Shown: piece after piece, positions 1 through 13,800 of the stretch
Layout: every line of letters starts with the position of its first letter
How positions within the stretch are numbered: the first letter of the stretch is position 1
NCBI GenBank assembly: GCA_001584585.1
Contig: LSYV01000003.1
Location: 1,140,252 to 1,204,251 of the forward strand
Direction: 5' to 3'
Origin: Gonium pectorale
Taxonomy: Eukaryota > Chlorophyta > Chlorophyceae > Chlamydomonadales > Volvocaceae
Length of the DNA: 64,000 nucleotides
Notes under the pieces: generated by a model
The model's input: only the letters and a program-made list of their open reading frames with translations
The model's database searches: none
What the model was told of the DNA's origin: nothing
Program-made: the position numbers and the translations under genes

Positions 1-3000
1 CGGCCGGAGGCGGCTCGACGGCCGGCGGCGGTCGGCCGGGGTAGTCGCCGGACGCCGGGCCCGCGCCCAGAGACTGGCCCTGGGCAGTAGGAGACAGCGG
101 CCTTGAGGTTGACACTCTGGAGCGGGGCTGGCTGGTGGAGGCGGCGCCGGCCTCCGGGCGGCACAGCCCCACGGCAATGCTCGCGGCGGAGCTGGCTAGT
201 GAGGCGGCACGCATGCTGCCCCCGCCGGGCGGCGCCGCTCTCGGTGGCGACAACCAAGTGCTGGTTACCTTGGGAGGCACCCTGTCGTACTCTGTGCTGT
301 ACGATACAGATGCGGAGGCGTGGGTCGCGCAGCACGACGGCCGAGGCGCGGCGGCGCTGGCGCTGATGCGGTCGCTCGGTGGGCCGCGCGGCGTGCTGAT
401 GGAGGCTGACCGCCTTGCCATTACAGTCGCGGCTCCTTGGCCAACCGGCGGCGCGGACCAAACAGCTGCATGGCCGCTCGCAAGCATTGAGGCGCCGTAC
501 CCGCGCGGGGGCGAGTACCCGGCGAGACCGCAGCGTGACATCACTGAGGTTTCGGTGCTGATTCGGGTGGCCGGTGAGGTGGCTGCAACGCTCCTGGCGG
601 AGAAACTGCGGCGGCTGCAAGCCCGGTGGGAAGGCGGGCATGAGCAGCAGACGGAGCCGCAGGAACCGCCGCAAGCTGAGGGGCATGCTCAGGATGCCGA
701 GTGGCAGCTGGTGGCCAACTGCCTGGGGCGCAGCCTTCCAGTTACAGTCATGGACGTGCAGGTGGGCGAAGGGACTCCTCTTACACGTAGGCACGAATCA
801 ATGCGTGATAGCACAGTCACGGCAGCCGCGCCTCGGCTAATGGTACTTATTGAGCACGATTGCGCGCTTATAGCAAGGCTGGTGAGGTGCCGGTTGGCCT
901 ACACGGTTATGTCTTCTCGAGCACTTGCACGCGACCATCCCTGAAGGCCAGGGTGTGCATCACGCCGCGATCCTCGGCACGGTAATGGCCCCTGGTGGGC
1001 CCCCCAGCGATTTTGTTCGCGACGGTTCCTCAAGGGCGCCCCCTCCCCTCATTTGACGCCAAACAGGTGCATGCCGCAAGCGGGGGCGCGGCGGGCGGCT
1101 CGGCACCGGCCGCAGGCGCCGTCGTCAGCGTCAGGCTCCACATTCGTGGCATCGCCCAGGCCCTGCTGTCGACCTGTTGCAGCCTCACGGTCGTGTCAAT
1201 AGAGCTGTGGTGCGGCATCCACGAGGTCGCGCAGGCGCCCGCTGTCCTGGTGCTGGAACGCAGCGGCTCCTCGATTACCGGTGACGGAGAAGCCATGGCG
1301 CTGGTCACGGAGCTGAACAGCCTAACGGTACCGTGGGTGGGGCCTGCCGGCGCGACTGGCACAGCCGTGGCAACGGGCGTAGAAGGCCTGGAGAGGGAGC
1401 CCCAGGACGATGTGCGGATGCTTGTCACCGACCTGGGAACACTAGAGCTGTACGCTGTTTCTCAGCAGCTCGCTGGCGGCTGTCGCGGCGGCGTCACCGC
1501 GTCGGTGCCGGTGCCTGACTCGCAGCTGCTCCCTGGCAGCCTGGACGTGTCTGCGGGGTTGCGGCTGCTGCTGTCATCCTCCGATGGCGAGCAGCGCCGC
1601 GCCATCGTCCTTGCGGGCGCCAACCTGCTGTCGTACGCCGTGCTGCGCGGCCTGCCGTGCATCGCGGCGACCGTGCGGCGCGCGCTGACGACATTGGGAT
1701 GCAGCCTCGAAGAGGCGGACCGCCTGTCGGCCGCCGCCGCGGGCTTCTCGGAGGACGAGGCGATAGGGACCAGCTGGCCGGAACCGGAGCCGGATTGTTC
1801 ACCCTTCGTGCACGCGGCTGATGTGGCACGTGACTCCGCTGCACACAGTGTCCAGGACCAGGGGCAGGAGAGCAACTACGGGGCTCAGGGCGGCGGCGAA
1901 GGCCTGCCGCTGGTGGCGCTCGCCGTGCTGTCTGGCAACATTGAGACTGTGAAGCAGCTGCTACGCTGGGCGGGTGAAGAGGGCCTGGGTGCGGAGTGGG
2001 CGATGCGCCGCCACAAGGGCCGCTCGCCGCTGCAGGTGGCGGCTCTGGCGGTCTGGGGTGAGGGCGCGGACGCCGGCGTTGCCGGCGCGGACGCCAAGAC
2101 CCTGGGCCCGTGGGCCGCCTATCTGGCGCAGGTTGAGCTGCTGCTGCAGCAGCTACCGCGAGGGACGCGACTCGCCGGCAAGGGCAGCTCCGCCGGGTCT
2201 GCTGTACTCCCGTGTGTCGCTGAGAAGGGCACGGGCGCCTCCGCAGCGGCGGGGCTGGGCAGCACCGGCGTGACCCCTTCATCACCGCGGCCGCCGGCTG
2301 CGTGGGGCGGGCGCCACCCTCTACTCATCTGCCTGTTGGGCTACCCCGATCCCGCCCACGAGGCGGCATTCAGGCGCTTCACGGAGCCGCTGGAGGCGCA
2401 GGTGGCGGGCTGCTGGGTGCTGCTGATGTGCGCGCTGCTGGCTGTGGCACTGCTGCGGCAACTGCGCGGCGGCGGCGGAGGCGACCCAGCGGAGGCGCCT
2501 GTGTCATTGCTGTTCGCCTGGCCGTACGTGGTGCTCGCAGCCGGCCTCGCCCTGCACCCGTGAGTGGGCCCCCTAGTGGCACGCGTGGGATTTATCAAAG
2601 GACGTATCCTGTTAAAGGGGCACATCGGGAAAGCGAGCAAGGCGCGCGTTTGGAACGGCTTGTTAGAGGGGACGACATACGCTGGGGCGCTGCTTTGGCG
2701 CAGCTGCGCGGCATGGTGGTAGAGAGTAAGGATCGAGGCTGTTCGAGGGGCAACGCGGGCTCAGAGCCGTCCTGCCCCGCGTTGTGTCCATGGTGCATGA
2801 ATCAAGGCTGCAGAGCCACAGCACGCGTATGGGCCTCGCGGCTCTCTGGGCTCTGGGCCCTCCTGCCGCCTCCATCCGAACATCATCATGCCCCGCCCGC
2901 GCTTGGGACGCACGCCTACCGGCCCCTCCATCAGCTTCAGATCAGTTTGCGAACTCCCCACCATGTGCGCCCCCCCCTCGCAGCGCTGCGACGCTCCGCC

Positions 3001-3744
3001 AGCTGCCGACTTGGTGGCTCGTCTGCGGTATCGCGCGTATGTCCGTCAAGCCCGTCTGTGGCCTGGGCCTCCTGCCGACCCCACGGTCGCTGCTTCAATA
3101 CACCCGTCGCGGGGTGACGTTGGTCACCGACGTCGCCCTGCCAGGGCTTTGTGAGAGGGTGAGAGCTGGGTCGGGGTACGTGTGCGCCCTCCGTGCAGTT
3201 GATACTTGCGGAGAGCGCGTAGAACAAGGGGCACGCTGCGGGGAGCGCGTACAGCAAGGGGTACGCGGACCCCTCATAGGCTTGGTTTAGTGCACCACGG
3301 GCTTCCTATCCTCCCCTGTTGCGCATGCGTTGGCAGCCACCGTGGCGTCACTCGCCGAGTCGACACTCTCGACGCTTAAGGCCACCTAAAGCCTACCTCG
3401 TGAAATCCATTGTGCCTGCCGCTTCGCCTATTCAGGTGAGCGGCCCTGCCAGTCTGGCGCTGCGCGCTCTGGAGGCTGCGACCTACGTTCACTTTGCCCT
3501 TGCCTCCGGCATGACGACCAGCCCAATCGCGGCAGCGCTGCATGCCCTGCTGCGCGCCGCGTTGTACTTGGTGTGTGCGGTGGCGGCGGGCCGGTATTAT
3601 CGCGCGCGCTTCGAGGCGGCGTCGCAAGGCAGCGCATGCACCGCTTCCGGCGCACCCGGCGTCGTGGCGGGGGCGTGTATGGCGGGGGGCCGTCAGGATG
3701 GCGCGGAGCCGTCAGGAACGGCCCTTCGGCGGGCAAAGCTCTGA
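1..3744 (+). CDS. Ankyrin-containing multi-pass membrane protein, 5' truncated by window
   Basis: Four exons fit together in phase: about 70-761, 1067-2559, 2984-3158 and 3436-3744 (stop). The first is open towards the window start back to an in-frame stop at 42-44, so the real 5' end lies upstream. The long second exon encodes an ankyrin-like pair of helices (ETVKQLLRWAGEEG, then GRSPLQVAALAV at about 2020-2050), followed by hydrophobic segments at about 2400-2460 and 2500-2555. Exons 3 and 4 add more hydrophobic helices, ending in a basic RYYRARFEA stretch. I do not recognise a named family. The order of C-terminal helices and the intron phases (2, then 0) match those of the gene at 26835-32667, so the two are paralogues. 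Inferred: an integral membrane protein with a cytosolic ankyrin region. Further 3' exons are possible. Confidence 0.6.
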
Positions 3745-5770
3745 TCGCGAACGCGATGGATGATGTATCGGGGGATCCCGTGCAGCGCCACGGTCGCCCC
3801 ACGAGCCTTGGGGTCATCCCAGGCCCACAGAATGAGTCCGAACAAGGTAACAAGAAGAAGGTTGGTGTGCTCGCCCTGGTGGTAGCGCACTGCGGTTGCG
3901 ACGGGGCATGGCTGAGATGTGTACGGCCGTGCCTTCGCTGGCAACTACTAATGCTACATGACAGTAGAACCCCGCGAGGGTTTCGAAAGGCCGTGCACGT
4001 AGGACCCTGCGCTGTGAGGAGCGTCCAGAACACAATCGTGCCCACTGCGCGGCAGGGTGGGTGTCTCCCTTGGGCGAGCAACTGCTTCTCTATAGTCGGC
4101 GGCGGTACCCAAGCTCACGACATTTTAGCCGCTCAACCGCATATGCTGCATTATGAATGTCTCTACAACGGCCCGGAGTTTTCTGGACGAGCACGATCAC
4201 TACAAGTGTCCAAGGGTTGGATGTTTGCGAGAGGCCTTCACGGCAGTTGGCCGTACGGTCGTTGGTGGTAATGGTCCTGTGTTCGATGGCCCCTCAAGCT
4301 TGGTTGCATAGTCGTGCGCCCTTTGACCCTTCCCAGCTCCTCGAATGCCAATACATGCCCCTGCTGCATGGGGCCTGTCGAATTGGTTCGTCATCTGCTG
4401 AAACAGGAGCGTGGTATTGATGGAGATGGGCTGCCTGGAGCAGCAAATCCAAAACCCTGCTTTGCGGCGTCCCTTTATGAATAATCTTATTTGTCCGGAA
4501 TTCACGTCATGCGAGTGGTAAAGAAGCACGACACATGGGATATGGCGTCGGTAGTGAAGGTGGCCCGGCTATTGCAACTGCGAGCTCACATGCATTGCAG
4601 AAGCGAATGCGCCCTTGCGGCTTGGGCAACCGGGCTTTCTGGTGGCGCCATACGCGGGCCAGCTAGATCGTTTATCGTGTCCGTGCTTTAATCTGAGGGG
4701 GTGTTGGTGTTGCAGATTGATCACTCATCAAGTCCCAAGGGATTCTTTGTTTACGCAATGCGCTGCGCGTCAGCCCAGCTGCGGCGTCGGTGGTTAGCTC
4801 ACGGAATGAAGGTCGGTAGGACCTGTTGGAGCTGAGATCTGAACGTAATCCGAGATGCGAAGCTAGTCGCTTTGCGGGAAAACAGGCCTCATGGCGCCAA
4901 ACGAAGCGCGGCGGGGATGATCGCTATGGCTGTATCATCATATCCCATATCCTCAAAAATGTTCTTGCCGCCAGGATGCCAGCATGTTCATTACTGGTTC
5001 TAGGAAGTCAGCGTTGTGTGGTCCAGCACATGGGATGAAGGGCGGATGAGGAGCGTCCAATGGAGTGTGCGGTAGGTGACATCTGGCCTGTAAGGTATCA
5101 TGGGTGGTTCGAGTGGGGGCTGGGTGTCGGTTGCTTTTGTAGGGGATGTCAGTGGTTGAAGTTAGTCCGGAGCTTCTTTAAGTTTCGTGCGTTTCAGCAT
5201 CGTGATTACGTAGTGCCGTGACGTGCGGTGGGACCTCATGTCTACAGTGCTTGCTGCCATATGTGGGAGTGTCTGGCAGCTCAGGCGCCCGTGCCGATTA
5301 TGTGTAGCGTGACGCGGGGCTGAAACTTCATTGCCCCGGTCCTGCTGGTCGAGCTTCCGAACTGTACCGGTCTTCTGTGTGTGTAAACTTCAGCATGTGA
5401 CGATCATTCACCGCTTCACCGCATGTTGGGCAGGTTGGGTACTAGCGCATCCTAAGGGCGTGGAGTTTTTGTTGTGCCCGGCTGCACGGCGGCATGGCCC
5501 TGCCCTTACACCCGAGCGCAACCCCATGTCACTGGGTCCCACAAGACCGGACGGCCGCTCCACACGCAATCGTCCCGTTGCTGCTAAGCGGGTGGTTGCT
5601 GTAATGCACAGGACAGCAATGGGACCCCCTTTCCGCACCAATGGCCGTCCCCCCCCCGGGTGATGGGCATTTAAGGAAGAGCCCCACAGCCCACCCAGTC
5701 GAGGGTGTACGACGACAACGACGACACCGCTCGCATCAGCGCACCAGAGGCAAACGTCGCGCCGCGCAGA
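3745..5770. other. Intergenic, no gene supported
   Basis: Only short, unrelated open frames in all six readings. It probably holds the 3' UTR of the upstream membrane gene and the promoter of the dehydrogenase. TGTAA motifs, the usual volvocine polyadenylation signal, occur at 5382-5386 and 5600-5604, but both are far from the stop at 3744. A TTTAAG element sits about 100 bases before the dehydrogenase start and could act as a weak TATA-like box. Confidence 0.5.
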
Positions 5771-8242
5771 ATGCAGACTTCTCTATCCTGCGGACGCGCG
5801 TTGATCGCGCCGGCGCGCACTGCGCACTGTCGAGTAGGCGCGAGCCTGCGGCCCGCAACAGCACTAACAAAGCCTTATACATTTCTTGTATCTGCAACCA
5901 GTTCTGTGAAGCAGCAAAACAGACGCGCTATGAGTCTTATGGCGAATGCGGTCCAGGTCCAGAACGCGCAGAGCATCCAGACAAGTGATGGAGTTGCGCA
6001 TGGAGTCTCCGTGGCTGTCATTGGAGTGGGCCTCATGGGTAGGATAGGGTTCCAGTCATGTACGCATGAATGCACAGGAACCCACCGACGCTGAGAACAC
6101 GTGACCGGGGCCGCAGGCAACAAAATTGCGCGGAGGCTAGCGTCTCAGGGCGCAAGCGTGTCGGCGTGGAATCGAAGCGCAGACAAGGCGACGGCACTGG
6201 CGGAGGTGGGCATCCGCGCGGCCCCCACCGTTGCCCAGGCAGCTACAGCCGACGTTCTGTTGCTGTCGCTCTCCGACGCGGCGACAATCAGGGCGACCAT
6301 CCTTGCGGACGACGTGAAGGAGCTGCTCCGGGGCAAGACCGTGCTCCAAATGGGCACGATTGGTAAGGCAGACGGGTGGCTTAGCAGCACCGGATCTGGT
6401 CGTGCTGTAAGCATCGCATGGGTTACTATGGTAGTACGGCATGCCGGGCCGACGCCGTTGTTGACTGACTATTTCCAGTCCTTTTCTGACCGGTCTGAAG
6501 AGTATTGTAAGTGCCCCTTAACTTGCTAAGCTTGTCCCCCTCACCACCTTGCGCTCTCCCAGGCCCCAAGGAGTCCGCTTCCCTGGCAGCTGAGGTGGTC
6601 GCCGCCGGCGGTCGCTACGTGGAGGCCCCTGTGCTGGGCAGCCAGCCCGAGGCGGAAAAGGGCACGCTGCTCATCATGGTGGGCGCGGACGCCGACCCAC
6701 GGGACACTCCGGGCGACCCCGTGTGGCCGCTGCTCAAGGCGCTGGGACAGGAGCCCAATATCCACTACATTGGCCCGGTGGGCACCGCAGCGGCCGTCAA
6801 GCTGTCCCTCAACCAGCTCATTGCGTCTCTCACGGTGAGTTTCCGCGCTGGCCAGGAGAAGGCGATGCACAATGTTAAATGGGGCTGCGGGGAGCAGTGC
6901 GCCATATGCCGTTTGCCAATGACATCACAGGTGCGCCCATCACGTACGTTTCTGGCACTAAGAGCGACATATCCACGGCTTCTCAGAGTATGCGAAGGGC
7001 GGGGCGGTGGCAGCACCAGTGCTGGTTGTCGCCTGGTGACGTTCGCCGTGCACCGCGTACCCTACACCGTCGCTCATCACGCGTGTCCGCTTCTTTCCGA
7101 TTGCGTGGCGCGCCAGTTCCGTACTCGCCCGCTCATGTGCATGCAGGTGTCCCAATTGCAAACCTCTCTGCCAAAGTGTACATGAATCTTGCTCCCCTTG
7201 ATCGGAAACCTTAACCAGGTTAAGCAGTCTCTTATAAGTACAAAAGTAGCCCACTATCATAGCTTAACTGAAGTGCGCTTTCGGGTCCCCCCTGCCAGCT
7301 CTTGCAGGCGCGGCTGGTCGCACCCGTGCGCGTGCAGTGCTCCTCTCTGACTCCACCTGTCACCTCCACCCTCAACGCCCGTGTGCCCGCAGGTGGGCTT
7401 CTCCACCTCGTTGGGCCTGGTCCAGCGCAGCGGCGCCCCAGTGGACAAGTTCATGAGCATCCTGCGCGCGTCGGCCCTGTACGCGCCCACGTACGACAAG
7501 AAACTGCAGAAGATGCTCGACCGGGACTACGGGGCAGCGAACTTCCCCACCAAGGTAACGGCGCTCCGCTCCGCATGCGCTGCGCAGCCCGGCCCGGCTG
7601 AATCTCTCCCACTGTCACGTGACTTCCGGCGGCACCGTCACCCGCGTTGCAGCTGTTGGCGTTGCTGCTGTTGGCGTTGCTGACGGTACGCTGCGCTGCG
7701 TCACCAGCTCGATCCGCACTTGTGCCGCATGGCCATCGTCTCCCCCCCCCTTCGTTCCACGTGCCCCCGCAGCACCTCCTGAAGGACGTGCGACTGTTCG
7801 AGTCGGAGGCGGCTGCGGCGGGCCTGGACACACGGCTGCTGGCGGCCCTCAAAGGGGTCGTGCAGGTGGGACCCGCTGGCAGGTCAGGCTAGGGAACACC
7901 GGCTATTAATGTTGCTTGAACACTTTCCTCTGTTTCTGCGCTATATAGATATCGCGTGCTGCCACATGCCATACGCATCTATAGGCCCATTTACATGCGG
8001 TTAGACTGTGCGCAAGTGTCGTGGCTGCCAGCGCGCAAGCGCCCGTTTGTATAATGCTGCGAGGGCAGCCGCCAACCGCTATATACTGGTAGTATCTTCA
8101 TGAGGTGTCGGTACGTCCAGGTGACGCGCGCTACGTCCCGCGTGCGCAGGACACGGTGGACCGGGGCCTGGCTGACACCGACTACTCGGCGGTGTTTGAT
8201 GCAGTGGCGCACCCGGAGGGGAAGGGCGAGCACCAGCAGTAG
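5771..8242 (+). CDS. Beta-hydroxyacid dehydrogenase (glyoxylate/succinic semialdehyde reductase or 3-hydroxyisobutyrate dehydrogenase type)
   Basis: Six exons join in frame: 5771-6038, 6117-6362, 6563-6834, 7393-7554, 7773-7865 and 8150-8242, giving 377 residues. The NAD(P)-binding fold is marked by VIGVGLMG near residues 83-90 and by WNRS in the next strand. The substrate loop EAPVLGSQPEAEKG lies at 192-205. The catalytic Lys of this family is in AVKLSLNQ (about K251, with N255). The C-terminal helical domain ends with the usual DYSAVFDAV segment. Known family chemistry is reversible NAD(P)-dependent reduction of short aldehyde acids such as glyoxylate or succinic semialdehyde, or oxidation of 3-hydroxyisobutyrate; the exact substrate cannot be read here. 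The first ATG gives a basic, Ser/Ala-rich leader of about 60-70 residues, suggesting plastid or mitochondrial import. Exon 3 has a perfect 160-bp copy at 24072-24231. Confidence 0.88.
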
Positions 8243-10881
8243 AGCAAGCGCCACCGCTGCACCGACACTGCGCATACGTGAAGCCGGCATGTGCTGGCAG
8301 GCGTCGATAGCTTTTGTGCGCGATGCCCAGCTACCGGTAGGGGGCCGCCGCCGTGCACGCTCTGAGGCAGAGCGAGAGGCATGAGGGGCTGCCTGCGGAG
8401 GGGCGAGGTGGGTACGGATGCGCAACGTGCGTCTGAGATGGGGGTCCTCTCACTGCCCTGGCGGTTATACGCGCGCAACCGCAGCAGCCATTACGGTACG
8501 GCGTCATGGTCCCAGAGCTACAGCCGAAATTCCGTCTGGTCTGGCGTGCATGTGTACCGGACTCTGCTGCATGGGGTCTCAGGTCACGGTGGCGCGCAAG
8601 AGGGCCCGTGGGCCGGAGGCGAAGTAGCCCTTGCGGTTTGAAGTGAGGAGGGCGGGGGTGGCAACTTGCATGGGCGACGCCACGGTGATTAATGAAGGTG
8701 CACCGAAAGCGGCAGCACTGCGAGGAGGCCGTTCGGGAGCGGAGCGCGGTGTGCACGGGGAGGAAGGCAATGCGCCCGAGGTTGTCGATGCCGCGACCGC
8801 GCTGCATTCGGTCGTGTGTATAAAGCAAGTGCGAAACCGCTTCCATACGGTTTGGCCGTGCAGATGACGACTCTTGACAACATTACATAGCCTTACATCC
8901 ATACTGCGCGGCCACAACAGCAGTAAGAGAGCTTTAAACAATCACAATGACACATGGCCCCAGATCATAAGGAACCAGCGGGATGGGACCGGAGATGGCA
9001 GACCCTCCCAAGCGGCCCCCATTGGTTTCACAAATACTAAAGGACGTCAAAACGAAGATGAGGACAGGCAGCGATAAGCATATATTTGGGCCGTTCATTG
9101 TCCTCACAATCAACCACCGGCAGTCACCCGCTGCGGGCTGCGTAGCTGGGAACTCGTCCGTTGAGGATATCCGCACCATGAGACTTCCGCCTCATACCGA
9201 CAAGCAAACATCCAGAGAGCGCCGAATGCCATAACAACCCGTCGTTTGCCACGTCGTGTACTTCCGGCCATATCCGCGTACACAGAGCCGCCCTGGTCGT
9301 AAAACGTCCAACCCCGCTCAGACGGCAACTCAGCTCAGACGGCTCTGTCACCATGCCAGGGCCACTTTGGCCAACGTAACGTGAGCAAAGTTCGAATGAA
9401 TCCCACAGGAGGCACGTGGCTAAATGAACGTGAGCAGCACAGGAATGGGACAGTTCCATGTGGCCGCCGTGACGTGTTGGCCGACACCGCCCACACACAC
9501 CGACAACGTAACAACTTGCAGCACTCCACGAGCAGGTCCAGGTCACGCATGGTAATGAAGTTTACCGTTGGCATCGTCTGCACGCAATAAGCACTCATCT
9601 TGGTCCACATAGCAGGTGTTAGCGCGCATGCGGTTCCTCACAGAACCGCCATCCAGCCTCATGCAGGCGCAGCGCGCTAGCCCTACAATGACCAAACAAA
9701 GCCGCCAAAACACCTATCACGCCTATCCACAAACCGAAGCAAGCATCCCGAGTCAAGCTAAAGGCCAGAGTAAAGATGTCCATGTACCAAATCGGGCGTG
9801 CGCCCGTTGCTATGTTCCGCCCGTCTGCCAGGCACACCCAGCTGCTGTCGGTATTGCCATCCAGAGCATCAACCTGCAGAGGCCCGCACACGCCTGCACA
9901 AGCACGCGCAAATAAAAGCCAGAGGAACAACCTACTACTCTTCACTGGCACAGCGGCCCCATCCCTTAGTGATCCACTATGATGGCCATATACAGTCCGC
10001 ACCTTAAGACCAACCTTCGCACTTTTCCCTTAAATTAGGGCAACAGGTCATCCTGCAAAGGCAGTGCACGGCGCTAAACGGTACTACCGGTATGCTGGTA
10101 GACACCCGAACGGCTTACCAAAGGCTAGGAGGAAGGCAACTCGCTGCCAAAGGCATGCCACCTGGCAGCAACAACCACGGGCCGCGGATTCGGCAAAATG
10201 CACCACGCGCGCCATTCTGCTTCATTGACGGATTCAGCGGTTTAGGCATGGACGGTCCGTCGTACGCAAGCCGCGTGTTGGATGGGACCTCGTAAGAACT
10301 TCACCGCGATATGGCATCATGGGTTGTGTCAAGGAAGATTGCCAAACCGGCAGACCAGGTCCCTGAGGCGCAGCCCCAGGCAGCGTCACCGCCGACGGCG
10401 GACTTTGAATAAGGGAGAAAAGACCCTGACAGGCGAAGCAGAAACGACGTTTGTGTTGCACGGCCAAGAGTTTTTTGAAGCCAGCTGGAAGCCAGCTGTC
10501 CCCGACTAACTCGACCAAACCCCGCCGGCCGCACAAGCACGGCATAAATTGCTACACATGCGTATGCCCTCAACCGCGAGCTGGTCAACACCAGAAGACT
10601 AGCGGTCCAGTGGCTATCGTGCAATGAGCATGTATCAGAAGTTTTGCAGGCAAGGTTGTACCTTACACCTGTTCTGCTTTGCACAACCGGCGCCGTGCGC
10701 GCTTCTTCGCTGTTGATATTTGCTCCTGCTACGCAGCGCCGACCTGCGTAAGTGCAGCAAAGGGGCAGTCAGTCGATGCCCGCTGTAGTTGCCATACTTC
10801 TTTAGCTGGGTGACAAGAACCAGCTCACAAACAGCACACAATGCGGCCGGCTGCAGCACAAGCCACGCTGCAGATACAGCG
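8243..10881. other. Intergenic or unresolved, possible minus-strand remnants
   Basis: No confident gene. On the minus strand there are short hydrophobic open stretches (about 9620-9855, 9480-9575, 9190-9330 and 8934-9100), and reverse-oriented TGTAA motifs at 8883-8887 and 8893-8897 lie just beyond a stop at 8934. Splice sites do not connect them convincingly and I see no family motif. Base composition is less GC-rich than in the flanking genes. The right end holds the 3' UTR of the minus-strand kinase. Confidence 0.3.
10663..10667 (-). terminator. Polyadenylation signal TGTAA for the Aurora-like kinase
   Basis: On the minus strand this is TGTAA, the standard signal in Chlamydomonas-type algae. 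It lies about 215 bases after the kinase stop codon at 10882-10884. Confidence 0.5.
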
Positions 10882-13800
10882 CTATCCGTGGTTTCCATGC
10901 AATCCCTGACCTTCCCGGCGACCGCGCCCTGCTGTGGCAAACCACGCAGGCAAGCCGCCAACGGGGCGCACAGCTCCCTCCGGACCGGAGCCACGCTTGA
11001 TGCCCACCTGTTGCGCCCCCTGCAGCCAGGGGTGCTGCATCAGTTGCTCCACCGTCGGCCGGTCGCCAGGGTGCGGCTCCAAGCAGGCCGATACGAAGGA
11101 GCGCGCCGCAGGGCTGACGCTGGCAGGGAAGGCCAGCACCTGTGCGCCGCCGGAGCTGGCATGGGCCTTGGCAGTGCCCTCGCCCTTGCCCTCGGCAACA
11201 ACCTCAGCCTCCGGCAGCCCCGCATCGCCGTCCGCCGCTTCGCCGGGGCCCGAGTTGTCACCCTCGGCGGCTGACACCGCAGCGGGCGCGTCGCCGTCAC
11301 CGTCCGCTGAGCCCGTTTTGGGTGTAGCGACGAGCGGCGGAGCCCCAGCAGGGAACGGCGTGAAGCCGACGAGTACTTCATAAACGACGGCACCGAGCGA
11401 CCAGACGTCCGCCGCCGCGCCGTAAGCAAGCTGCTCGTCCACTTTGTTGTCGGCGGGGCCGCGCTTCAGCGGACACGCGTGCACCTCCTGGGGGCGAGGC
11501 CGAATAGGTTCGCAGCGGGGGCTTGCATTCAGATGTAAGGACGCCTGGTCATGCCAACCCCAACCCCCCAGGCTGGGACCTGGAACCCTGCGCATTCGGG
11601 GGGGGGGGCGTCCACACCCTCACCCGTGCCCTCGCAACCGTGCGCCCGCGATAGCGCCACCCTACCGGCGCCATGTATTGGCTCGAGCCAGCGCGCGTTA
11701 CGGCTCGCTCCTCCTCCAGAGAGAGCGCCACACCAAAGTCGATAAGCTTCAGCCGCCAGTCCGGAGTGAAGAGCAGGTTGTCCTGCGGCCGGCGAGATGA
11801 TGCCCACGGCAGGGACCCGTAAGGCGCCAATGATCTGCACCGTGCTCCAAGCTTTACCTCAGCAGAGGGCCGCGGCGCTATGAGCCGCATAACCCTCAGC
11901 CCGAGCACCGCAGTTGTGCTGTGTTATCCCGTGGGGACTTCCCACACGCCCGCACGGCCGTGAGTCATGCCGAGCCCCAGTGCCAGCCGCACGCGCACTC
12001 CCCACCGGCTTGATGTCCCGGTGGACGACGCCCATCCGGTGCAGGTAGCTCAGAGCGCGCAGCAGCGGCAGCACCACCAGGTGCGCGGCGCGGTGCTCCC
12101 CCATGCGGCCGCCCAGCAGCCGCCGCGCAACGTCCAGCGTGCCGCCCCGAACGTACTCCAGCACCAGGGCCAGCGCCTCGCCCTCCTGTGAGCAGCATGA
12201 GGGGATTTGGGCGCCACGTCGTGTCAGGGCTATGATGCGGGTGGAGCGGTAACGACATCGACATGAAGCGGGTAAAATGACAGGAGCAGCAACCGAGGTA
12301 CTGCACCGGTACAGTCTTTGTTGGCGCATGCCACGCGGGGGTGCGGCGCCCGTGCCTGTGCTGGGTGATAATCCTCTCTTGGAGGCGTTCTATGAAAGCC
12401 GTTTCCTCACCCGAAACGCTGCCAGTAGCTGCACCACGCCAGGGTGCTTCAATCGGGAGTGAATGTCCAGCTCGCGAAGGACCTGCGGGTGGGGGGCCGC
12501 TGTGATGGGGCAAACGGAGAGAACGCGGACGAGGACGCGAGAAACAAGGGTACAGGGCCGTCGGGGCGCGGTGGGACCGCCGCCGTAAACACTGGACTGT
12601 GGAATGCGCGCTGCTGTGCTCGAGGCACGCCTCAACATCGCGCTCCCCGCCAGCACTAGCGCAAGGACTGCTCTCGACGAACTGCAGCGCAACCGTCGGC
12701 AGCGCGCAGGATGTGCGCATTGCCTCAGGTTCATGTCGCTTTTGGCGACAGCCCACCCCTGACGCGTCCCGGCCTGTTTCTTTTCTCAACCACCACTGAC
12801 CGATAACGCTTCCTTGCAGAACACCGGCAGCACACGGCCAAAGCCCGTCGCGTTGCCGCACCTGGTGCCGCAGGAAATCTGTCAGGCCGTCCAGCGCGTA
12901 GACCTTCAACACCACCGTCTGGTTGGACGTCAGGCAGTGTGCCTTGTACACGGTGCTGGCGTACCCCTGGTACAACTCCCGTACAAGCTCGTACTGCTCC
13001 AGTGACCAGCGGGCGCCGCGCGTCGGAGACCACATGGAGGAGCGCGCGCAGGGTGCGAGGTACAGCAGCCCGTCCGCCGGCGTCGGCCGGGGCTTGAACA
13101 GCCCCGCCTGCGGCTGCTGGGCTGCGTGAGGGGACGCGGCGCGCAGGATTGCCGCGGGCGGCAGCGGTGGCGGTGGCGGCAGAGGTGGAGGGGTTGCGAG
13201 CAGGCGGCGCACTGTGATTGGTGTGTCGCCGACGCGCCCGCCGACGCTGCCACTGGCAATGTCAACGCCACTGGCAATGTCAACGGCACTGACAGGTCGA
13301 CCGGCGCGGATCGGGGCGCTGTACGGCCCCCCGTTGTCGCTGCTGTCGCCGCCGTCATGCGCTGGGGAGCTACACAGGCTGCTGAACTCTGGCCGGCCGG
13401 CGGTGGCGCTGCAGATGCGGAGCCCAGATGGGTGGTGTGGCTTGCCTACGCCGTTCATGGCCGCGTGCGTAGACTTGAAGGGTGACGCGTCGGGCGTTGA
13501 TCCGCGGTTGGCGGGCGACGTGCTGCTGACATTTGCGGCCGACGCCGCCGAGGCCGAGGGCTCGCTAGGCTGGAGTGCTGACTCCACGTCTGCTGAGTCG
13601 CTGTCAGGCCAACCCACAGAGAGCCGCCGCCGGGCGCCCGGCAGCATCCACGAAGCCGCTGATGTGACTGCCGACAGCCGCCGGCTGAGAGTGCCGGCGG
13701 CCTCACCGATCTGCATCAAAGCGCGAGCGGCCCTCGCTGCGCGCCGCGTCGAGACAGCTACGGGCGCGGACAGAGGGGAGCTCAGGCAGACTGGGAGGTC

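Noticed and set aside
8934..10002. Minus-strand hydrophobic open stretches that might be a multi-exon membrane gene
   Set aside because: Splice donors and acceptors do not give consistent phases and no family motif is visible; left as unresolved intergenic sequence.
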